The notes: a model not told the origin generated them from the sequence alone. DNA of 64,000 bases from Yoonia ponticola (GCF_014199395.1 NZ_JACIJM010000006.1:163430-227429); one strand, 5' to 3'. Positions 27,043 through 37,418 are shown, counted from the first letter of the stretch. Numbers and translations: made by a program.

Positions 27043-27792
27043 TTAGATCGCGAGGTACTGCGACCGCAACGCTTCGTCCTCTAAAACCTCTTGCGCGGAC
27101 CCGTCGTAGACCACCGTTCCGGTGTCCAGAATCACCGCCCGATCCGCCAGCTTTAACGCAGCGACCGCGTTTTGCTCAACAATCACCGTGGTAATGCCTT
27201 GATCGCGAATTATATTTAACGTCTTGGCAATCTCTTGGACGATAACCGGTGCCAGACCTTCGTAAGGTTCGTCCAACAGAAGAACCTTAATATCGCGTGC
27301 AAGGGCGCGTGCAATCGCGAGCATTTGCTGTTCGCCACCAGATAGCGTCACACCCTCTTGTTTCTTGCGTTCCCCCAAGCGTGGGAACAGCTCGTAAATC
27401 CGCTCGAGCGACCACCCAATCGGCGGTGCGATCTGTGCAAGTTGCAGGTTTTCCTCAACCGTCAGGCCCGCAATGATGCGCCGATCTTCGGGCACAAGCG
27501 CAATGCCAGCCGCCGACGCCTGATGCGCCTTCATCTGGTGCAAAGGTTGACGGTCGAGCCAGATTTCCCCGTGCTTTAACGCCGGATCATCCAGCCGTGC
27601 AATCGCGCGCAGCGTTGACGTTTTACCAGCGCCGTTCCGCCCCAAAAGCGCAAGAATCTCGCCCTCGTGAATGTTAAAACTCACGTTCTGCACGATGTAG
27701 CTTTCGCCGTAATACGCCTCGATTTCCCACACGCTTAGAAAAGCAGGGTGGGTCGCCGCGTTATTCGCGTTTTTATTAAATGGTTGGTTCAT
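27043..27792 (-). CDS. livF: branched-chain amino acid-type ABC transporter ATPase LivF
   Basis: A 249-residue ATPase. Walker A GRNGAGKTSTLR, signature LSGGEQQMLAIARALA, Walker B VLLLDEPYEGLAP and the switch His in VIVEQN context typical of LivF. It is the last gene of a five-gene transporter operon (substrate-binding protein, livH, livM, livG, livF). It would energise uptake with the LivG-like partner. Substrate class is inferred from family only; such systems also carry amides, urea or aromatic acids. Confidence 0.9.
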   Translation of the reverse strand: MNQPFNKNANNAATHPAFLSVWEIEAYYGESYIVQNVSFNIHEGEILALLGRNGAGKTSTLRAIARLDDPALKHGEIWLDRQPLHQMKAHQASAAGIALVPEDRRIIAGLTVEENLQLAQIAPPIGWSLERIYELFPRLGERKKQEGVTLSGGEQQMLAIARALARDIKVLLLDEPYEGLAPVIVQEIAKTLNIIRDQGITTVIVEQNAVAALKLADRAVILDTGTVVYDGSAQEVLEDEALRSQYLAI

Positions 27793-27834
27793 AAAGTGTC
27801 TCCACGTCCCGATTTTTCTGGAAAAATCGAGGTT

Positions 27835-28593
27835 TTAAACTTGGGCTTCACCTAAGTACGCTTCACGCACTTTGGGATGACCTTTGATATTTTCAGGCGT
27901 TTCTTCGACCAGCGGTGTCCCCTGCGCCAGAACGGTGATCCGCTCGGCAAGGCTGAACACAACGTGCATATCGTGTTCGATAATCGCCATGGTGATGTCG
28001 CGTTTGGCTTTGATTTCCTTGAGCAAATCAATCGTGTTGTTGGTGTCCGCGCGGGCCATGCCAGCCGTCGGTTCGTCCAGCAACAAAAGTCGCGGTTCTT
28101 GCACCAGACACATCGCCATTTCCAACCGCCGTTTATCACCACGCGACAGCGACGACGCCACCATATGCCGTTTTTCCAGCATATTCACATCCATCAAAAT
28201 CGCCTCGGCGGTCTCGTGAATATCGGTTTCGTGCCGCGTGCTACCAATAGCATGTAATCGAAACGCCCCGTCACGTTTGGCAAAACACGGGATCATTACG
28301 TTTTCAAAAACCGTTAAATCTGCAAATATTTCAGGTGTTTGAAAGACGCGGCTTATCCCCATCTGATTGATCTCATAGGGTTGCCGCCCCAACACAGATT
28401 GCCCGTCAAACATGACCGATCCGCTATCGGGAACCAATTTGCCGACCAGCACGTTTAACAGCGTCGATTTACCAGCCCCGTTCGGCCCAATAATCGCGTG
28501 TACCGTGTTCTCGGCAATGCTCAGGTTCACGTCGCCCAAGGCCTGCAACCCGCCAAAGCGTTTGTTGACGCCTTTTACTTCAAGGATACCCAT
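27835..28593 (-). CDS. livG: branched-chain amino acid-type ABC transporter ATPase LivG
   Basis: A 252-residue ATPase. Walker A GPNGAGKSTLLN, Walker B LLLLDEPTAGM, D-loop ARADTN. The signature is LSRGDKRRLEMAM, where usual LivG has LSxGQxRRLE; Gly-Asp instead of Gly-Gln is a divergent branch. It overlaps livM by one base at 28593. A 42-base gap separates it from livF. Confidence 0.9.
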   Translation of the reverse strand: MGILEVKGVNKRFGGLQALGDVNLSIAENTVHAIIGPNGAGKSTLLNVLVGKLVPDSGSVMFDGQSVLGRQPYEINQMGISRVFQTPEIFADLTVFENVMIPCFAKRDGAFRLHAIGSTRHETDIHETAEAILMDVNMLEKRHMVASSLSRGDKRRLEMAMCLVQEPRLLLLDEPTAGMARADTNNTIDLLKEIKAKRDITMAIIEHDMHVVFSLAERITVLAQGTPLVEETPENIKGHPKVREAYLGEAQV

Positions 28594-29798
28594 TAGACCG
28601 TTCCTTTTTCAGCTGATGTCGCTGCGCTCTCGGGCGCTTTTTTGCGGCGGAATTTAGCGCCGATCCGTTGGCCAAGCTCGACCAAACCACCCGGCAGGAA
28701 GATCACAACAGCCATAAACACAAGTCCCAACGTCAGGTGCCAGCCTTTCCCGATAAACGGATGGATGATTGCCACGAAAAAGTTTTCGAGCCCATCCGGC
28801 ATGAAAGCAACCCAGCCATGCACAACATTGTCGTTGATCGTCGAGACGATGTTTTCCATGTATTTGATCACGCCAGCGCCCAAAATCGGGCCGATCAGCG
28901 TGCCAACACCACCCAAAATCGACATGATCACGATCTCACCAGAGGCGGTCCAGAACATCCGTTCCGCACCCGTCAGCGGGTCCATCGCAGCCAGCAAACC
29001 ACCAGCCAATCCGGCATACATGCCAGATATGACAAAGGCGGTTAGCATATAGGGCCGCGTCGAAATACCTGTGTAATTCAACCGGTTCTGGTTCGATTTG
29101 ATCGACCGCAGGATCAGGCCAAACGGTGACCGAAAGATACGGATCGCCAGATAAAACGACGCGATCATCAAGATACCGGCGAGGTAATAACCGTTCTGGA
29201 AAACAAAGCTCCACCCGCCAACATCCCACGTAAACGAACTGTTCATTTCCAGCCCGAACAGATGCGGCGTCTTTGGCCCATCCCCCAGCAGAATCTGCGG
29301 ATCGTCATTATAGACCTGCAAACCCGTCTCACCGTTGGTGATCGGGGTGCCGATGACTTTGCCCACAAGGTCCGAATAGGCGATCGAATACATCATCTGC
29401 GCAAAGGCCAGCGTCAGGATCGAAAAGTAGATCCCAGACCTGCGCAGCGACACATAGCCAATCACGACCGAAAACAATCCGGCCACGATGACAGACAACA
29501 CAATCGCAGGGACGATGTTGTAAGACAGTAATTTGAACATCCACACGGCTGCAAATGATCCGACACCCAAGAAAGCGGCGTGCCCAAATGACAGATATCC
29601 GGTCAATCCAAACAAAATGTTAAAACCAATCACCAAAATCCCGAAAATCACAAACCGCTGCAACAAGGCGGGATAACCTGCATTAAACTGCGCAAAGGCG
29701 CTACCAGTGGGGAAGGGGTTCAGCAGGATCGGCGCTAGCAGCACCATCAAGCAGACCACAATAAAGAGTGTCGTATCTTTTCCGTTCATACCAAGCAT
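28593..29798 (-). CDS. livM: branched-chain amino acid-type ABC transporter permease LivM
   Basis: A 401-residue permease with about ten membrane helices. The family core is visible: [63 protein letters not shown] and [14 protein letters not shown]. An extended central loop (residues about 165-205) containing a Trp-rich stretch is longer than in E. coli LivM. The C-terminal tail is basic ([17 protein letters not shown]). It pairs with the LivH-like protein encoded two bases upstream. Confidence 0.9.
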   Translation of the reverse strand: MLGMNGKDTTLFIVVCLMVLLAPILLNPFPTGSAFAQFNAGYPALLQRFVIFGILVIGFNILFGLTGYLSFGHAAFLGVGSFAAVWMFKLLSYNIVPAIVLSVIVAGLFSVVIGYVSLRRSGIYFSILTLAFAQMMYSIAYSDLVGKVIGTPITNGETGLQVYNDDPQILLGDGPKTPHLFGLEMNSSFTWDVGGWSFVFQNGYYLAGILMIASFYLAIRIFRSPFGLILRSIKSNQNRLNYTGISTRPYMLTAFVISGMYAGLAGGLLAAMDPLTGAERMFWTASGEIVIMSILGGVGTLIGPILGAGVIKYMENIVSTINDNVVHGWVAFMPDGLENFFVAIIHPFIGKGWHLTLGLVFMAVVIFLPGGLVELGQRIGAKFRRKKAPESAATSAEKGTV

Positions 29799-29800
29799 GA

Positions 29801-30832
29801 TTATTCCTCCATCACGCCCTTGCGTCCCATTAAGCCGCGAGGCCGGGTCAGCAAGATGATGATTGCAACAAGATAGATGATGATTTGGTCAATGCCGGGC
29901 AGGATGGATTTGACTTCGTTCATCGACGCAAACGACTGCAAAATTCCCAACATAAATCCGGCAAGCACCGCACCGGGCAGCGACCCCATGCCGCCAACAA
30001 CAACGACCACAAACGACAGCACCAAAAAGTCCATACCGATGTTGTAATTCGGGCTAAGGATCGGCGTGTACATCACACCCGCCAGTCCCGCCACAGCCGC
30101 CGCAAGCCCGAACATAAAGGTGAAACGCTTGTCGATATCGATGCCTAACAGGCCCACAGTTTCGCGGTCGGCCATGCCCGCACGGACAACCATGCCGAAC
30201 GTGGTGAACTGCAAAAACACAAACACAGCGGCGATAATGACCATTGAAAACAAGAAGTAAACCAGACGCCAGATGGGGTAGATAATCGCGTTCGGTTCAA
30301 ACCCGAGCATCACACCAAAGTCCATCGCACCAGCAAAAGCGGCAGGGGCAGGGGTCGGGATCGGGTTCGCGCCAAAGTTGGCTTTCACGATCTCGCCGAT
30401 CACAATCGCCAGCCCGAAAGTCACAAGGATCTGGTCCGCATGTGGGCGGTGGTAGAAGTGCTTAATCAGCCCGCGTTCCATCACAAACCCCACGAGGATC
30501 ATGACCGGAATCGCGAATAGGATCGCAATTGGGACAGCCCAATCGATCAGAGACGCGCCCATTTCGGGGCCGAACCAGGCATGCACATAAGGCGTTTCGA
30601 CCTTTAGCGGATTGCCCAAGAAATCTAATTGGGTCTCGTCAACCATTTCGAAACTAATCGATAATAGACGTGACACAGAAACAGAGCAGAACGCTCCGAT
30701 GAGAAACAGGGCGCCGTGGGCGAAATTCACCACACCTAGCGTCCCAAAGATTAACGTCAGACCCAAGGCAATCAATGCGTAAGCAGAGCCTTTGTCTAAA
30801 CCGTTGAGAATTTGTAGGATAATATCGTCCAT
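29801..30832 (-). CDS. livH: branched-chain amino acid-type ABC transporter permease LivH
   Basis: A 343-residue permease. It begins [38 protein letters not shown], the LivH hallmark, and ends with [17 protein letters not shown] and [15 protein letters not shown] loop of about 55 residues after the second helix (residues 55-90) is an insertion also seen in amide-type transporters. It lies 121 bases after the substrate-binding protein stop, with a strong hairpin between them. Confidence 0.9.
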   Translation of the reverse strand: MDDIILQILNGLDKGSAYALIALGLTLIFGTLGVVNFAHGALFLIGAFCSVSVSRLLSISFEMVDETQLDFLGNPLKVETPYVHAWFGPEMGASLIDWAVPIAILFAIPVMILVGFVMERGLIKHFYHRPHADQILVTFGLAIVIGEIVKANFGANPIPTPAPAAFAGAMDFGVMLGFEPNAIIYPIWRLVYFLFSMVIIAAVFVFLQFTTFGMVVRAGMADRETVGLLGIDIDKRFTFMFGLAAAVAGLAGVMYTPILSPNYNIGMDFLVLSFVVVVVGGMGSLPGAVLAGFMLGILQSFASMNEVKSILPGIDQIIIYLVAIIILLTRPRGLMGRKGVMEE

Positions 30833-30913
30833 CGACCCGCCTTTTTACCAGTCGTTACTGATACGGCGCATCTTATGTGATGGCCGTTTACGCCCCGTTC
30901 CCCCGAGGTGGGT

Positions 30914-30937
30914 AAGACCGGCACGGATGCCGGTCTT
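30914..30937. terminator. strong hairpin between the substrate-binding protein and livH genes
   Basis: Perfect 10-bp stem AAGACCGGCA (30914-30923) and TGCCGGTCTT (30928-30937) with a 4-base loop. On the coding (minus) strand it lies 17 bases after the substrate-binding protein stop. There is no T-run, so it probably protects the upstream message or partly ends transcription, raising binding protein over membrane parts. Confidence 0.6.
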
Positions 30938-30953
30938 GGATGTCGTGATTGGC

Positions 30954-32303
30954 TTATGCGCCTGGGTTACATTCGCCCAAATCGCCGCCCGCGAACATCG
31001 GGTGGTCTGGCTCATATTCAACCTGCGCACGTGGCGTGACTTCTACGATTTCCAGCGTATCGAACTGGTTGGTCGGGTTATCTGTACCCTTCATGACCAA
31101 CACGTCCTTAAAGCACTGGTGGTCCGCGCCGCGATACGTTGTTGGACCGTTGCCCATGCCGTCGAAATCAAAGTCTTCCAACGCTTCGGCAACGCCGCAC
31201 GGGTTAAACGTGCCAGCCCGCGTGACCGCATCCGCATAGAGCAGCGTTTGCACGTAACATGTGTGCGCCGCACCTGATGGAGGGAAGCCGAACTTTTCGC
31301 CAAAGGATTTCACGAAGGCTTTGGTGCCTTCATCTTGCAACTGCCAATTCCAGTTCATCGACCCGAACACGCCCTGAATGTTGGAACCCGCACCTGCGGC
31401 CATCAATTCAGAATACAGCGGCACGATGATCGTGAAATCTTTGCCGTTAACCTGTTTGTCCTTCAGGCCAAACTGAACAGCCTGCGTCAAAGAGTTAACC
31501 ATGTCCCCACCGTAGTGGTTCAGGATCAACGTATCCGCGCCAGAGTTCAGAACGGGGGCGATATAAGACGAGAAATCACCAGCGCCCACAGGGGTCAAAA
31601 CGTTCTGGTTTGTGGTCCAACCCAAAGCTTCAGTAGATGCTTGGATCGATTCCTGCTGTGTCCAACCCCATGTGTAATCTGCGGTCAGGTGGTACGCATT
31701 CCGCTCGTTGCCATATTCTGCTTCCAGAACCGGACCAAGTGCCGCACCAGACATGTACCCGTTAAAGAAGTGACGGAAACCATTGGCTTTTTTGTCTTTA
31801 CCAGTTGTGTCGTTCGAGTGCGTCAAGCCGGCCATAAAGATCACGCCAGCGTCTTGGCACAGACCTTGAACCGCAACAGCAACGCCCGACGACGAGCCGC
31901 CGTTAATCATGATGCAGCCGTCTTTCTGGATCATGGATTGTGCGGATGCACGGGCCACGTCAGATTTAGTTTGCGTGTCGCCTGTGACGAACTCGACTTT
32001 GTGACCTAAAATACCGGTCCCATCGAGGTTTTTCTCAGAAAATGTGTTCAGTAAACCACCGTCACCGATACCGTTCAGATGCTCAACGGCCAGTTCTTGG
32101 GCGCGTAATTCGTCAAGACCTTCTTCGGCATATGGACCCGTTTGCGGCACGTTAAACCCGAATTTGACAGGACCGCCGTCAGCAGGGGCGTTGGTGAAAC
32201 CAGTGTGGCCATCCGCGCGTAGATACGTCGGAACGGCAAGACCGGCACTCGCAATAGCGCCTGTCTTCAACACGCCACGACGCGAGAAGTTAGAATTGGA
32301 CAT
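30954..32303 (-). CDS. ABC transporter substrate-binding protein (LivK-like)
   Basis: A 449-residue periplasmic protein with a Tat-like signal (SNFSRRGVLKTGAIASAGLA). The type I binding fold is seen in FGFNVPQTGPYAEEGLDE, VEFVTGDTQTKSDVARASAQSMI, INGGSSSGVAVAVQGLCQDAGVIFM and YTWGWTQQESIQ. Longer than LivK, matching the amide/urea or aromatic-acid subgroup. First gene of the operon and presumably the specificity determinant; ligand unknown. It is divergent from the XRE regulator at 32521, a likely control of the operon. Confidence 0.85.
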   Translation of the reverse strand: MSNSNFSRRGVLKTGAIASAGLAVPTYLRADGHTGFTNAPADGGPVKFGFNVPQTGPYAEEGLDELRAQELAVEHLNGIGDGGLLNTFSEKNLDGTGILGHKVEFVTGDTQTKSDVARASAQSMIQKDGCIMINGGSSSGVAVAVQGLCQDAGVIFMAGLTHSNDTTGKDKKANGFRHFFNGYMSGAALGPVLEAEYGNERNAYHLTADYTWGWTQQESIQASTEALGWTTNQNVLTPVGAGDFSSYIAPVLNSGADTLILNHYGGDMVNSLTQAVQFGLKDKQVNGKDFTIIVPLYSELMAAGAGSNIQGVFGSMNWNWQLQDEGTKAFVKSFGEKFGFPPSGAAHTCYVQTLLYADAVTRAGTFNPCGVAEALEDFDFDGMGNGPTTYRGADHQCFKDVLVMKGTDNPTNQFDTLEIVEVTPRAQVEYEPDHPMFAGGDLGECNPGA

Positions 32304-32520
32304 TAAAATCCTCCCTTTTAATTTCGCTGTTCGGGCCTCCTCACCCTTGCAGCTCGCATTTTACATGCTGCACGCATCTTGCGGGGCTGTTGTGAAGTTA
32401 CCAACAGGGCATTGAAAAACGGTCACTTTTTTGTAAAGTAATGGACATATATTTTGTAAATCTTGTAAATTGATTATCGACAGGGTGCAGAAAACGTCTG
32501 ATTTTAACTGGAGAATTCGC

Positions 32521-33831
32521 GTGGCGACACATGCAATGACAGGTTCTCGAATCCGCGAAAGGCGTCTGGATCAGGGCATCAGGCAGGCTGATGTGGCTGC
32601 CGCCGCAGGAATTTCCGCCAGTTATTTGAACCTGATCGAGCACAACAAACGCAGAATCGGCGGGAAGTTGCTGCAATCCTTGGCCCGCGCTTTGGACGTC
32701 GATCCGGCTAGCCTGTCGCAAGGGGCGGAACCTGCCATTGTCGACGGTATGCGGGCGGCTGCGGCACGTAGCGCGCACCCGATTGACACCAACCGCGCCG
32801 AAGACCTCGCCACCCGATTTCCGGGCTGGGCAGGGTTAATAGCGGCGCAGGAATCTCGCGTTGATGCGCTAGAGGCAGAGGTGCGCGTGCTGCGCGACCG
32901 CATGACCCACGATCCAGCCTTGGCAGGCGCGCTGCACAACGTGATTACCGCCGTGACATCGATCCGCGCCACGGCGGGCATTCTGGCCAGCGACGACACG
33001 ATTGACGCGGATTGGCAGCGGCGTTTTCACGTTAACATCCACGACGATAGCCGTCGCCTTGCCGTGGAAAGCGAAGCGCTTGTCGCCTATCTCGATCCGC
33101 CCGCGCAGGATACCACATCGCGCGACTACCTCGTTGGATTTGAAGAGGTCGAAGCGTTTTTGACGCGTGAAACCAAATTGTTAGACTGGATAGAGGTGCA
33201 CCCAACCGCCAACCCCGAAACCTTGCTAAACCAATATGACGCCCCCCATTTGTCACGCGAAGGCCGCGCACTACTCTTGGCACACATGGCACGTTTCGCC
33301 GCCGATGTGCGCCTGATGCCCAAGGCGACATTCAGCCCCGCTGCGATTGGCGCTCAGGGCGATCCTGCGGTCCTCGCGGCGCAATTTCATGCCGATTTAC
33401 CCGCCGTATTGCGCCGCTTGGCCAGCTTACCGCCGAACGTCGATCTAGCCCCCATGGGCTTGGCTATTGCGGACCCGACAGGGGCGTTAACCTATCTTAA
33501 AACCATTCCCGGTTTCACGCCGTCGCGCTATACCGCTGGTTGCCCGCTTTGGCCGCTCTTCACCGCCCTGTCGCAGCCCATGCGCCCCGTCAAAGCCGAA
33601 GTCGTTTTGCCGGGACAGGCTGGCGCGCGCTTTATGTGCTACGCCATCGCGGTGCCCAAAACGGCCGCAGATTTCAGCAATGCGCCAGTGTTAGAAACCA
33701 CGATGCTGGTTGTCTCTGACCCAGCTCCAGAACCCGTTGAGCCTATCAAGGCAGGAGTGTCGTGCCGCGTCTGTCCGCGTGCGCAATGTCCGGCACGCAG
33801 GGAACCGTCAGCCATCAACACGTTTTCTTAA
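32521..33831 (+). CDS. XRE regulator with short-chain-acyl (DUF2083)-type C-terminus
   Basis: A 436-residue protein from the GTG at 32521 with GGAG upstream. Residues 7-62 form an XRE HTH (SRIRERRLDQGIRQADVAAAAGISASYLNLIEHNKRRIGG region). The C-terminal block has GVSCRVCPRAQCPARRE, the Cys pattern of DUF2083 in ScfR regulators (PccR/MccR types) that sense acyl-CoA. Between these, residues about 132-195 resemble a histidine kinase dimerisation helix pair: H139 in ALHNVITAVTSIRATAGIL. No ATPase domain follows. It diverges from the ABC transporter operon, so a role in its control is inferred. Confidence 0.8.
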   Translation: MATHAMTGSRIRERRLDQGIRQADVAAAAGISASYLNLIEHNKRRIGGKLLQSLARALDVDPASLSQGAEPAIVDGMRAAAARSAHPIDTNRAEDLATRFPGWAGLIAAQESRVDALEAEVRVLRDRMTHDPALAGALHNVITAVTSIRATAGILASDDTIDADWQRRFHVNIHDDSRRLAVESEALVAYLDPPAQDTTSRDYLVGFEEVEAFLTRETKLLDWIEVHPTANPETLLNQYDAPHLSREGRALLLAHMARFAADVRLMPKATFSPAAIGAQGDPAVLAAQFHADLPAVLRRLASLPPNVDLAPMGLAIADPTGALTYLKTIPGFTPSRYTAGCPLWPLFTALSQPMRPVKAEVVLPGQAGARFMCYAIAVPKTAADFSNAPVLETTMLVVSDPAPEPVEPIKAGVSCRVCPRAQCPARREPSAINTFS

Positions 33832-34044
33832 CTAAATCCGCTAAACGCTTCGTTTTGTTAATCTTTCGAAAACCCGCATTGCACATAAGATGTTTCGCGT
33901 GCGAAACAATCGTGGGTTGTTTTTGTCGAGATTTTGCAACGAAAGGCCGTGATATTCGACATTTCCGTCTTTGACAGAGCCATGCAATGTCGCAATACTC
34001 AGCGAAATTAAATTGCTATAATATTATTTGGGGGGAAATAATTT

Positions 34045-34419
34045 ATGGGCAGACGTGTCCTATTGATCGAGGACGAACCGAATATCATTGAGGCGATCAG
34101 CTTTATTTTGTCCCGCGACGGGTGGACCGTGCATACCCACGAAGATGGGACCACCGCGATGGACAAAGTGCGGGCGACGCCGCCAGACCTGATTATTCTA
34201 GACGTGATGTTGCCCGGTCGCAGCGGTTTCGACATCCTGCGTGACATTCGAGCCGAGCCCGATTTTGCCAGATTACCCGTGATGATGCTGACCGCGCGAG
34301 GGCAAGCCAAAGACCGCGATCTCGCCCTACGTTTAGGCGCTAACCACTTCATGACAAAGCCATTTTCAAATCAAGACGTCAAAGATTACGTGCGCAAGTT
34401 GATGGAAGAAACCAGCTAG
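34045..34419 (+). CDS. single-domain response regulator
   Basis: A 124-residue receiver domain without output. Acidic pocket EDEP at residues 10-13, phosphorylated Asp53 in LIILDVMLPG, Thr in MLTARG, and the conserved Lys in FMTKPF. It has a strong GGGGGGAA ribosome site. It stops next to the start of the small 2-TM gene and 296 bases before the SSS-kinase, which is the probable phosphodonor. Output must come from protein contacts or phosphorelay. Confidence 0.92.
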   Translation: MGRRVLLIEDEPNIIEAISFILSRDGWTVHTHEDGTTAMDKVRATPPDLIILDVMLPGRSGFDILRDIRAEPDFARLPVMMLTARGQAKDRDLALRLGANHFMTKPFSNQDVKDYVRKLMEETS

Positions 34420-34704
34420 ATGCGAAACGCGCTACAGGCCAGTCCGACGAGCAAAATGCCGGTCTATCTGGCCCGCGCATCCTATCGGCAACGGCGCTTG
34501 CGCGATGTCATGCGCGTACTGCCATTCGTCGGATTTCTGGCGTGGATCATGCCGACAATGGCGGGCATTTTACCGGCAAGCTCGACGGTCGGGCTGTACA
34601 TTTTTGCTGTATGGATGATTTTAATCGCTTCATCCGCCCTGATCAATCGCCGCCTGATCCGCCAAGCTGACGACAGTTTGGTGGACACGTCCAGCACAGC
34701 CTAG
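34420..34704 (+). CDS. small two-helix membrane protein upstream of SSS-kinase
   Basis: A 94-residue protein with a basic N-terminal third (SYRQRRLRDVMR) and two membrane helices (VLPFVGFLAWIMPTMAGIL and TVGLYIFAVWMILIASSALI). It starts immediately after the response-regulator stop and ends 11 bases before the kinase. The position resembles the small subunit genes (DUF485/DUF4212 type) that precede SSS symporters. An accessory role for the symporter-like sensor is inferred from context only. Confidence 0.65.
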   Translation: MRNALQASPTSKMPVYLARASYRQRRLRDVMRVLPFVGFLAWIMPTMAGILPASSTVGLYIFAVWMILIASSALINRRLIRQADDSLVDTSSTA

Positions 34705-34715
34705 GCGGTCGGTGA

Positions 34716-37418
34716 ATGTCGTTTAACCTACTGATTTTTGTATCACTTACCTATGTGGCATTTCTTTTCGGTGTCGCATTCTGGGCCGAGAAAAAAGCGC
34801 AAACGACCTTGGCCGAATGGCTCAGCGGGCCCGTCATCTACACGCTATCCCTATCGATCTATTGCACGGCATGGACGTTCTACGGCGCGGTCGGTTACGC
34901 TGCGCGATCGGGATTGGAATACGTGACAATTTACCTTGGGCCGACGCTGGTTATGGTCGGGTGGTGGTGGATTTTGCGTCGCTTGGTCCGCATTGCACGG
35001 GCGCAACGGATCACCTCAATCGCCGATTTGATCTCTAGCCGCTTCGGTAAATCCGGCTGGTTGGGTATGATTGTCACCGTCATGGCGGTGACTGCAGCGA
35101 CGCCCTATATCGCGTTACAGTTGAAATCCGTGACGCAATCGTTCTCGGTTTTTGCAACCACAAGTGGCGGGCCATGGGAACAAGCTGACCTGAATACATC
35201 GGCTCTTTGGGTCGCCGTCGGCCTTGCTATTTTCACCGTATTATTCGGCACGAGAAGCGTGGATGCGAATGAACGACACAGCGGGATTGTGATCGCTATC
35301 GCGGTCGAAGCCGTGGTCAAGCTCGTGGCGCTGGTCGCCGTCGGTGTGTTCGTGATCTGGGGGCTTGCGGGCGGGCCGTCCGCCGTATTGGCGCAGATAG
35401 ATGCGTCGAAAATTGCCCATTTTGAACCCCAAGGCGGGCGTTGGGTTGCTATTATTTTCCTGTCTGCAGCAGCGTTTATCTGCCTGCCGCGCATGTTTCA
35501 GGTCTTGGTCGTCGAAAATCCAGACGAACGGAATCTGCACATGGCGAGCTGGGCATTCCCGGTCTATTTGATGCTGATGTCACTGTTCGTTTTGCCAATC
35601 GCCGTCGTCGGTTTGCAGCTGATGCCCGAAGGATCAAATCCCGATTTATTTGTGCTGACGCTGCCCATGTCACAGGGCGAAAACGGACTTGCGATGCTAG
35701 CATTTCTTGGCGGTTTTTCGTCTGCTACGTCGATGGTGATCGTGTCGACAATCGCGTTGGCAACGATGGTTTCAAACCACATTATTGTACCGCTTTGGTT
35801 GAAAGTGCGACCGCAGGGTGCATTGGTTTCGGGCGACATTCGCTACGTCAACGTGTTGGCCCGACGCTTGTCGATCGCGGGCATTTTAGCACTTGGTTAT
35901 CTATATTTCCGCATCTCGGCAGGCGGGGCGGCGCTGGCCGCTATTGGCTTGGTGTCGTTCAGCGGCGCGGTCCAAGTATTACCTGCCTTACTAGGTGCTA
36001 TTTTCTGGCGTGGGGCGACGCGAGTTGGCGCGGGATTGGGTCTTGTCACAGGGTTCGCAGTATGGATCTGGACCCTCTATATACCCAGTTTTGGCGCGGA
36101 CGCACTGCTATCCCAAGATGTGCTGACTAACGGCCCATTCGGCTTATGGTGGTTACGTCCAAACGCGCTGTTCGGCTTAGAAGGCATGGACCAGTTGGTG
36201 CATGGCTTATTATGGTCGTTATTGCTAAACGCGCTCGTGTTTTTTGTGGGCTCGGTCTTCAGCTTTCCATTGCCGCTTGAACGGTTTCAAGGCGTGCAAT
36301 TTGTGAATGTTTTCGAGATGTCGCCAGACACGACAACTTGGACGAACAGCGAAGCCCGAGCGGACGATCTGTTAATCATGGCGCAGCGCATTTTGGGGGG
36401 AACCGAGGCGCAGGCCTTGTTCCAAAAAGCGGCTGCTGAGCAAGGCAAAGAGGGCTATTTGCCAGACGTCACGCCCGATTTCGTCCTACGGTTAGAGCGC
36501 GAATTGGCGGGGTCCGTCGGGGCCGCAACCGCGCATGCGATGGTCGGGCAATTGACCCAAGGGGCGGCAATTTCGGTCGAAGATCTGATCGCCGTGGCGG
36601 ATGAAGCCGCGCAGATTTTAGAGTACTCAAACGAGTTGGAAGCCAAGTCAGCAGAGCAAGATCGCACGGCGCGTGCTTTGCGCGAAGCAAACACGAAATT
36701 GACTGCGATTTCAATTCAGAAGGACGCGTTTTTAAGCCAGATTTCTCATGAATTACGCACGCCAATGACTTCCATTCGGTCCTTTTCAGAAATCTTGCGA
36801 GAAGCAGATCTATCGCCCAAAGAGCACGTGAAATACGCCGGAATTATTCATGACGAAGCGCTGCGTTTGACGCGGTTGCTCGACGACTTATTGGACCTGT
36901 CGGTGCTCGAAAACGGCCAAGTGACGCTGCATGTGCACACTGGGCAGCTGGACGATTTACTGGACCGTGCGATTGACGCGGCGGGGGGGCAAAACGGCGG
37001 TTTACGAATTTTGCGAAATCGCGATCGCGAGGACATTGCGTTAACCACAGATTTGGACCGTTTGGTGCAGGTTTTTGTAAATGTCATCGCCAACGCGCAA
37101 AAATATTGCACGCTCGATGACCCGACTTTGCGGATCAATGTACGTCAATTGAACGGGCGAAATGTGATCGATTTTGTCGATAACGGCAGCGGGATTAGTG
37201 TCGAAAATCAGTCGATGATATTCGAAAAATTCGCACGTTTTGAAGATGAAGGGCAGGCTGGTGGCGCGGGGCTAGGTCTTGCGATTTGCCGCGAGATTTT
37301 GGGGCGTTTGGGCGGCGAAATTAGTTACGATCCGCTGCAAAACGGGGCGGCGTTTCGGGTAACGTTGCCTGAAAATAGCGCGGTGGTAAAAGACGCGCCG
37401 CTGTTAGCGATTCAGTAA
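34716..37418 (+). CDS. symporter-like (SSS) sensor histidine kinase
   Basis: A 900-residue fusion. Residues 1-510 are a 13-helix SLC5/PutP-like membrane domain (EWLSGPVIYTLSLSIYCTAWTFYGAVGYAARSG region near the start, GGFSSATSMVIVSTIALATMVSN near residue 335). A linker with a coiled coil follows (ELEAKSAEQDRTARALREANTKL). HisKA has the phospho-His at H678 (FLSQISHELRTPMTSIR); HATPase has the N box VNVIANAQKY, DNGSGI and GAGLGLAICREILG. Members (CbrA/CrbS type) sense nutrients such as acetate or histidine. Partner regulator is encoded upstream; no acetyl-CoA synthetase is near. Confidence 0.93.
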   Translation: MSFNLLIFVSLTYVAFLFGVAFWAEKKAQTTLAEWLSGPVIYTLSLSIYCTAWTFYGAVGYAARSGLEYVTIYLGPTLVMVGWWWILRRLVRIARAQRITSIADLISSRFGKSGWLGMIVTVMAVTAATPYIALQLKSVTQSFSVFATTSGGPWEQADLNTSALWVAVGLAIFTVLFGTRSVDANERHSGIVIAIAVEAVVKLVALVAVGVFVIWGLAGGPSAVLAQIDASKIAHFEPQGGRWVAIIFLSAAAFICLPRMFQVLVVENPDERNLHMASWAFPVYLMLMSLFVLPIAVVGLQLMPEGSNPDLFVLTLPMSQGENGLAMLAFLGGFSSATSMVIVSTIALATMVSNHIIVPLWLKVRPQGALVSGDIRYVNVLARRLSIAGILALGYLYFRISAGGAALAAIGLVSFSGAVQVLPALLGAIFWRGATRVGAGLGLVTGFAVWIWTLYIPSFGADALLSQDVLTNGPFGLWWLRPNALFGLEGMDQLVHGLLWSLLLNALVFFVGSVFSFPLPLERFQGVQFVNVFEMSPDTTTWTNSEARADDLLIMAQRILGGTEAQALFQKAAAEQGKEGYLPDVTPDFVLRLERELAGSVGAATAHAMVGQLTQGAAISVEDLIAVADEAAQILEYSNELEAKSAEQDRTARALREANTKLTAISIQKDAFLSQISHELRTPMTSIRSFSEILREADLSPKEHVKYAGIIHDEALRLTRLLDDLLDLSVLENGQVTLHVHTGQLDDLLDRAIDAAGGQNGGLRILRNRDREDIALTTDLDRLVQVFVNVIANAQKYCTLDDPTLRINVRQLNGRNVIDFVDNGSGISVENQSMIFEKFARFEDEGQAGGAGLGLAICREILGRLGGEISYDPLQNGAAFRVTLPENSAVVKDAPLLAIQ

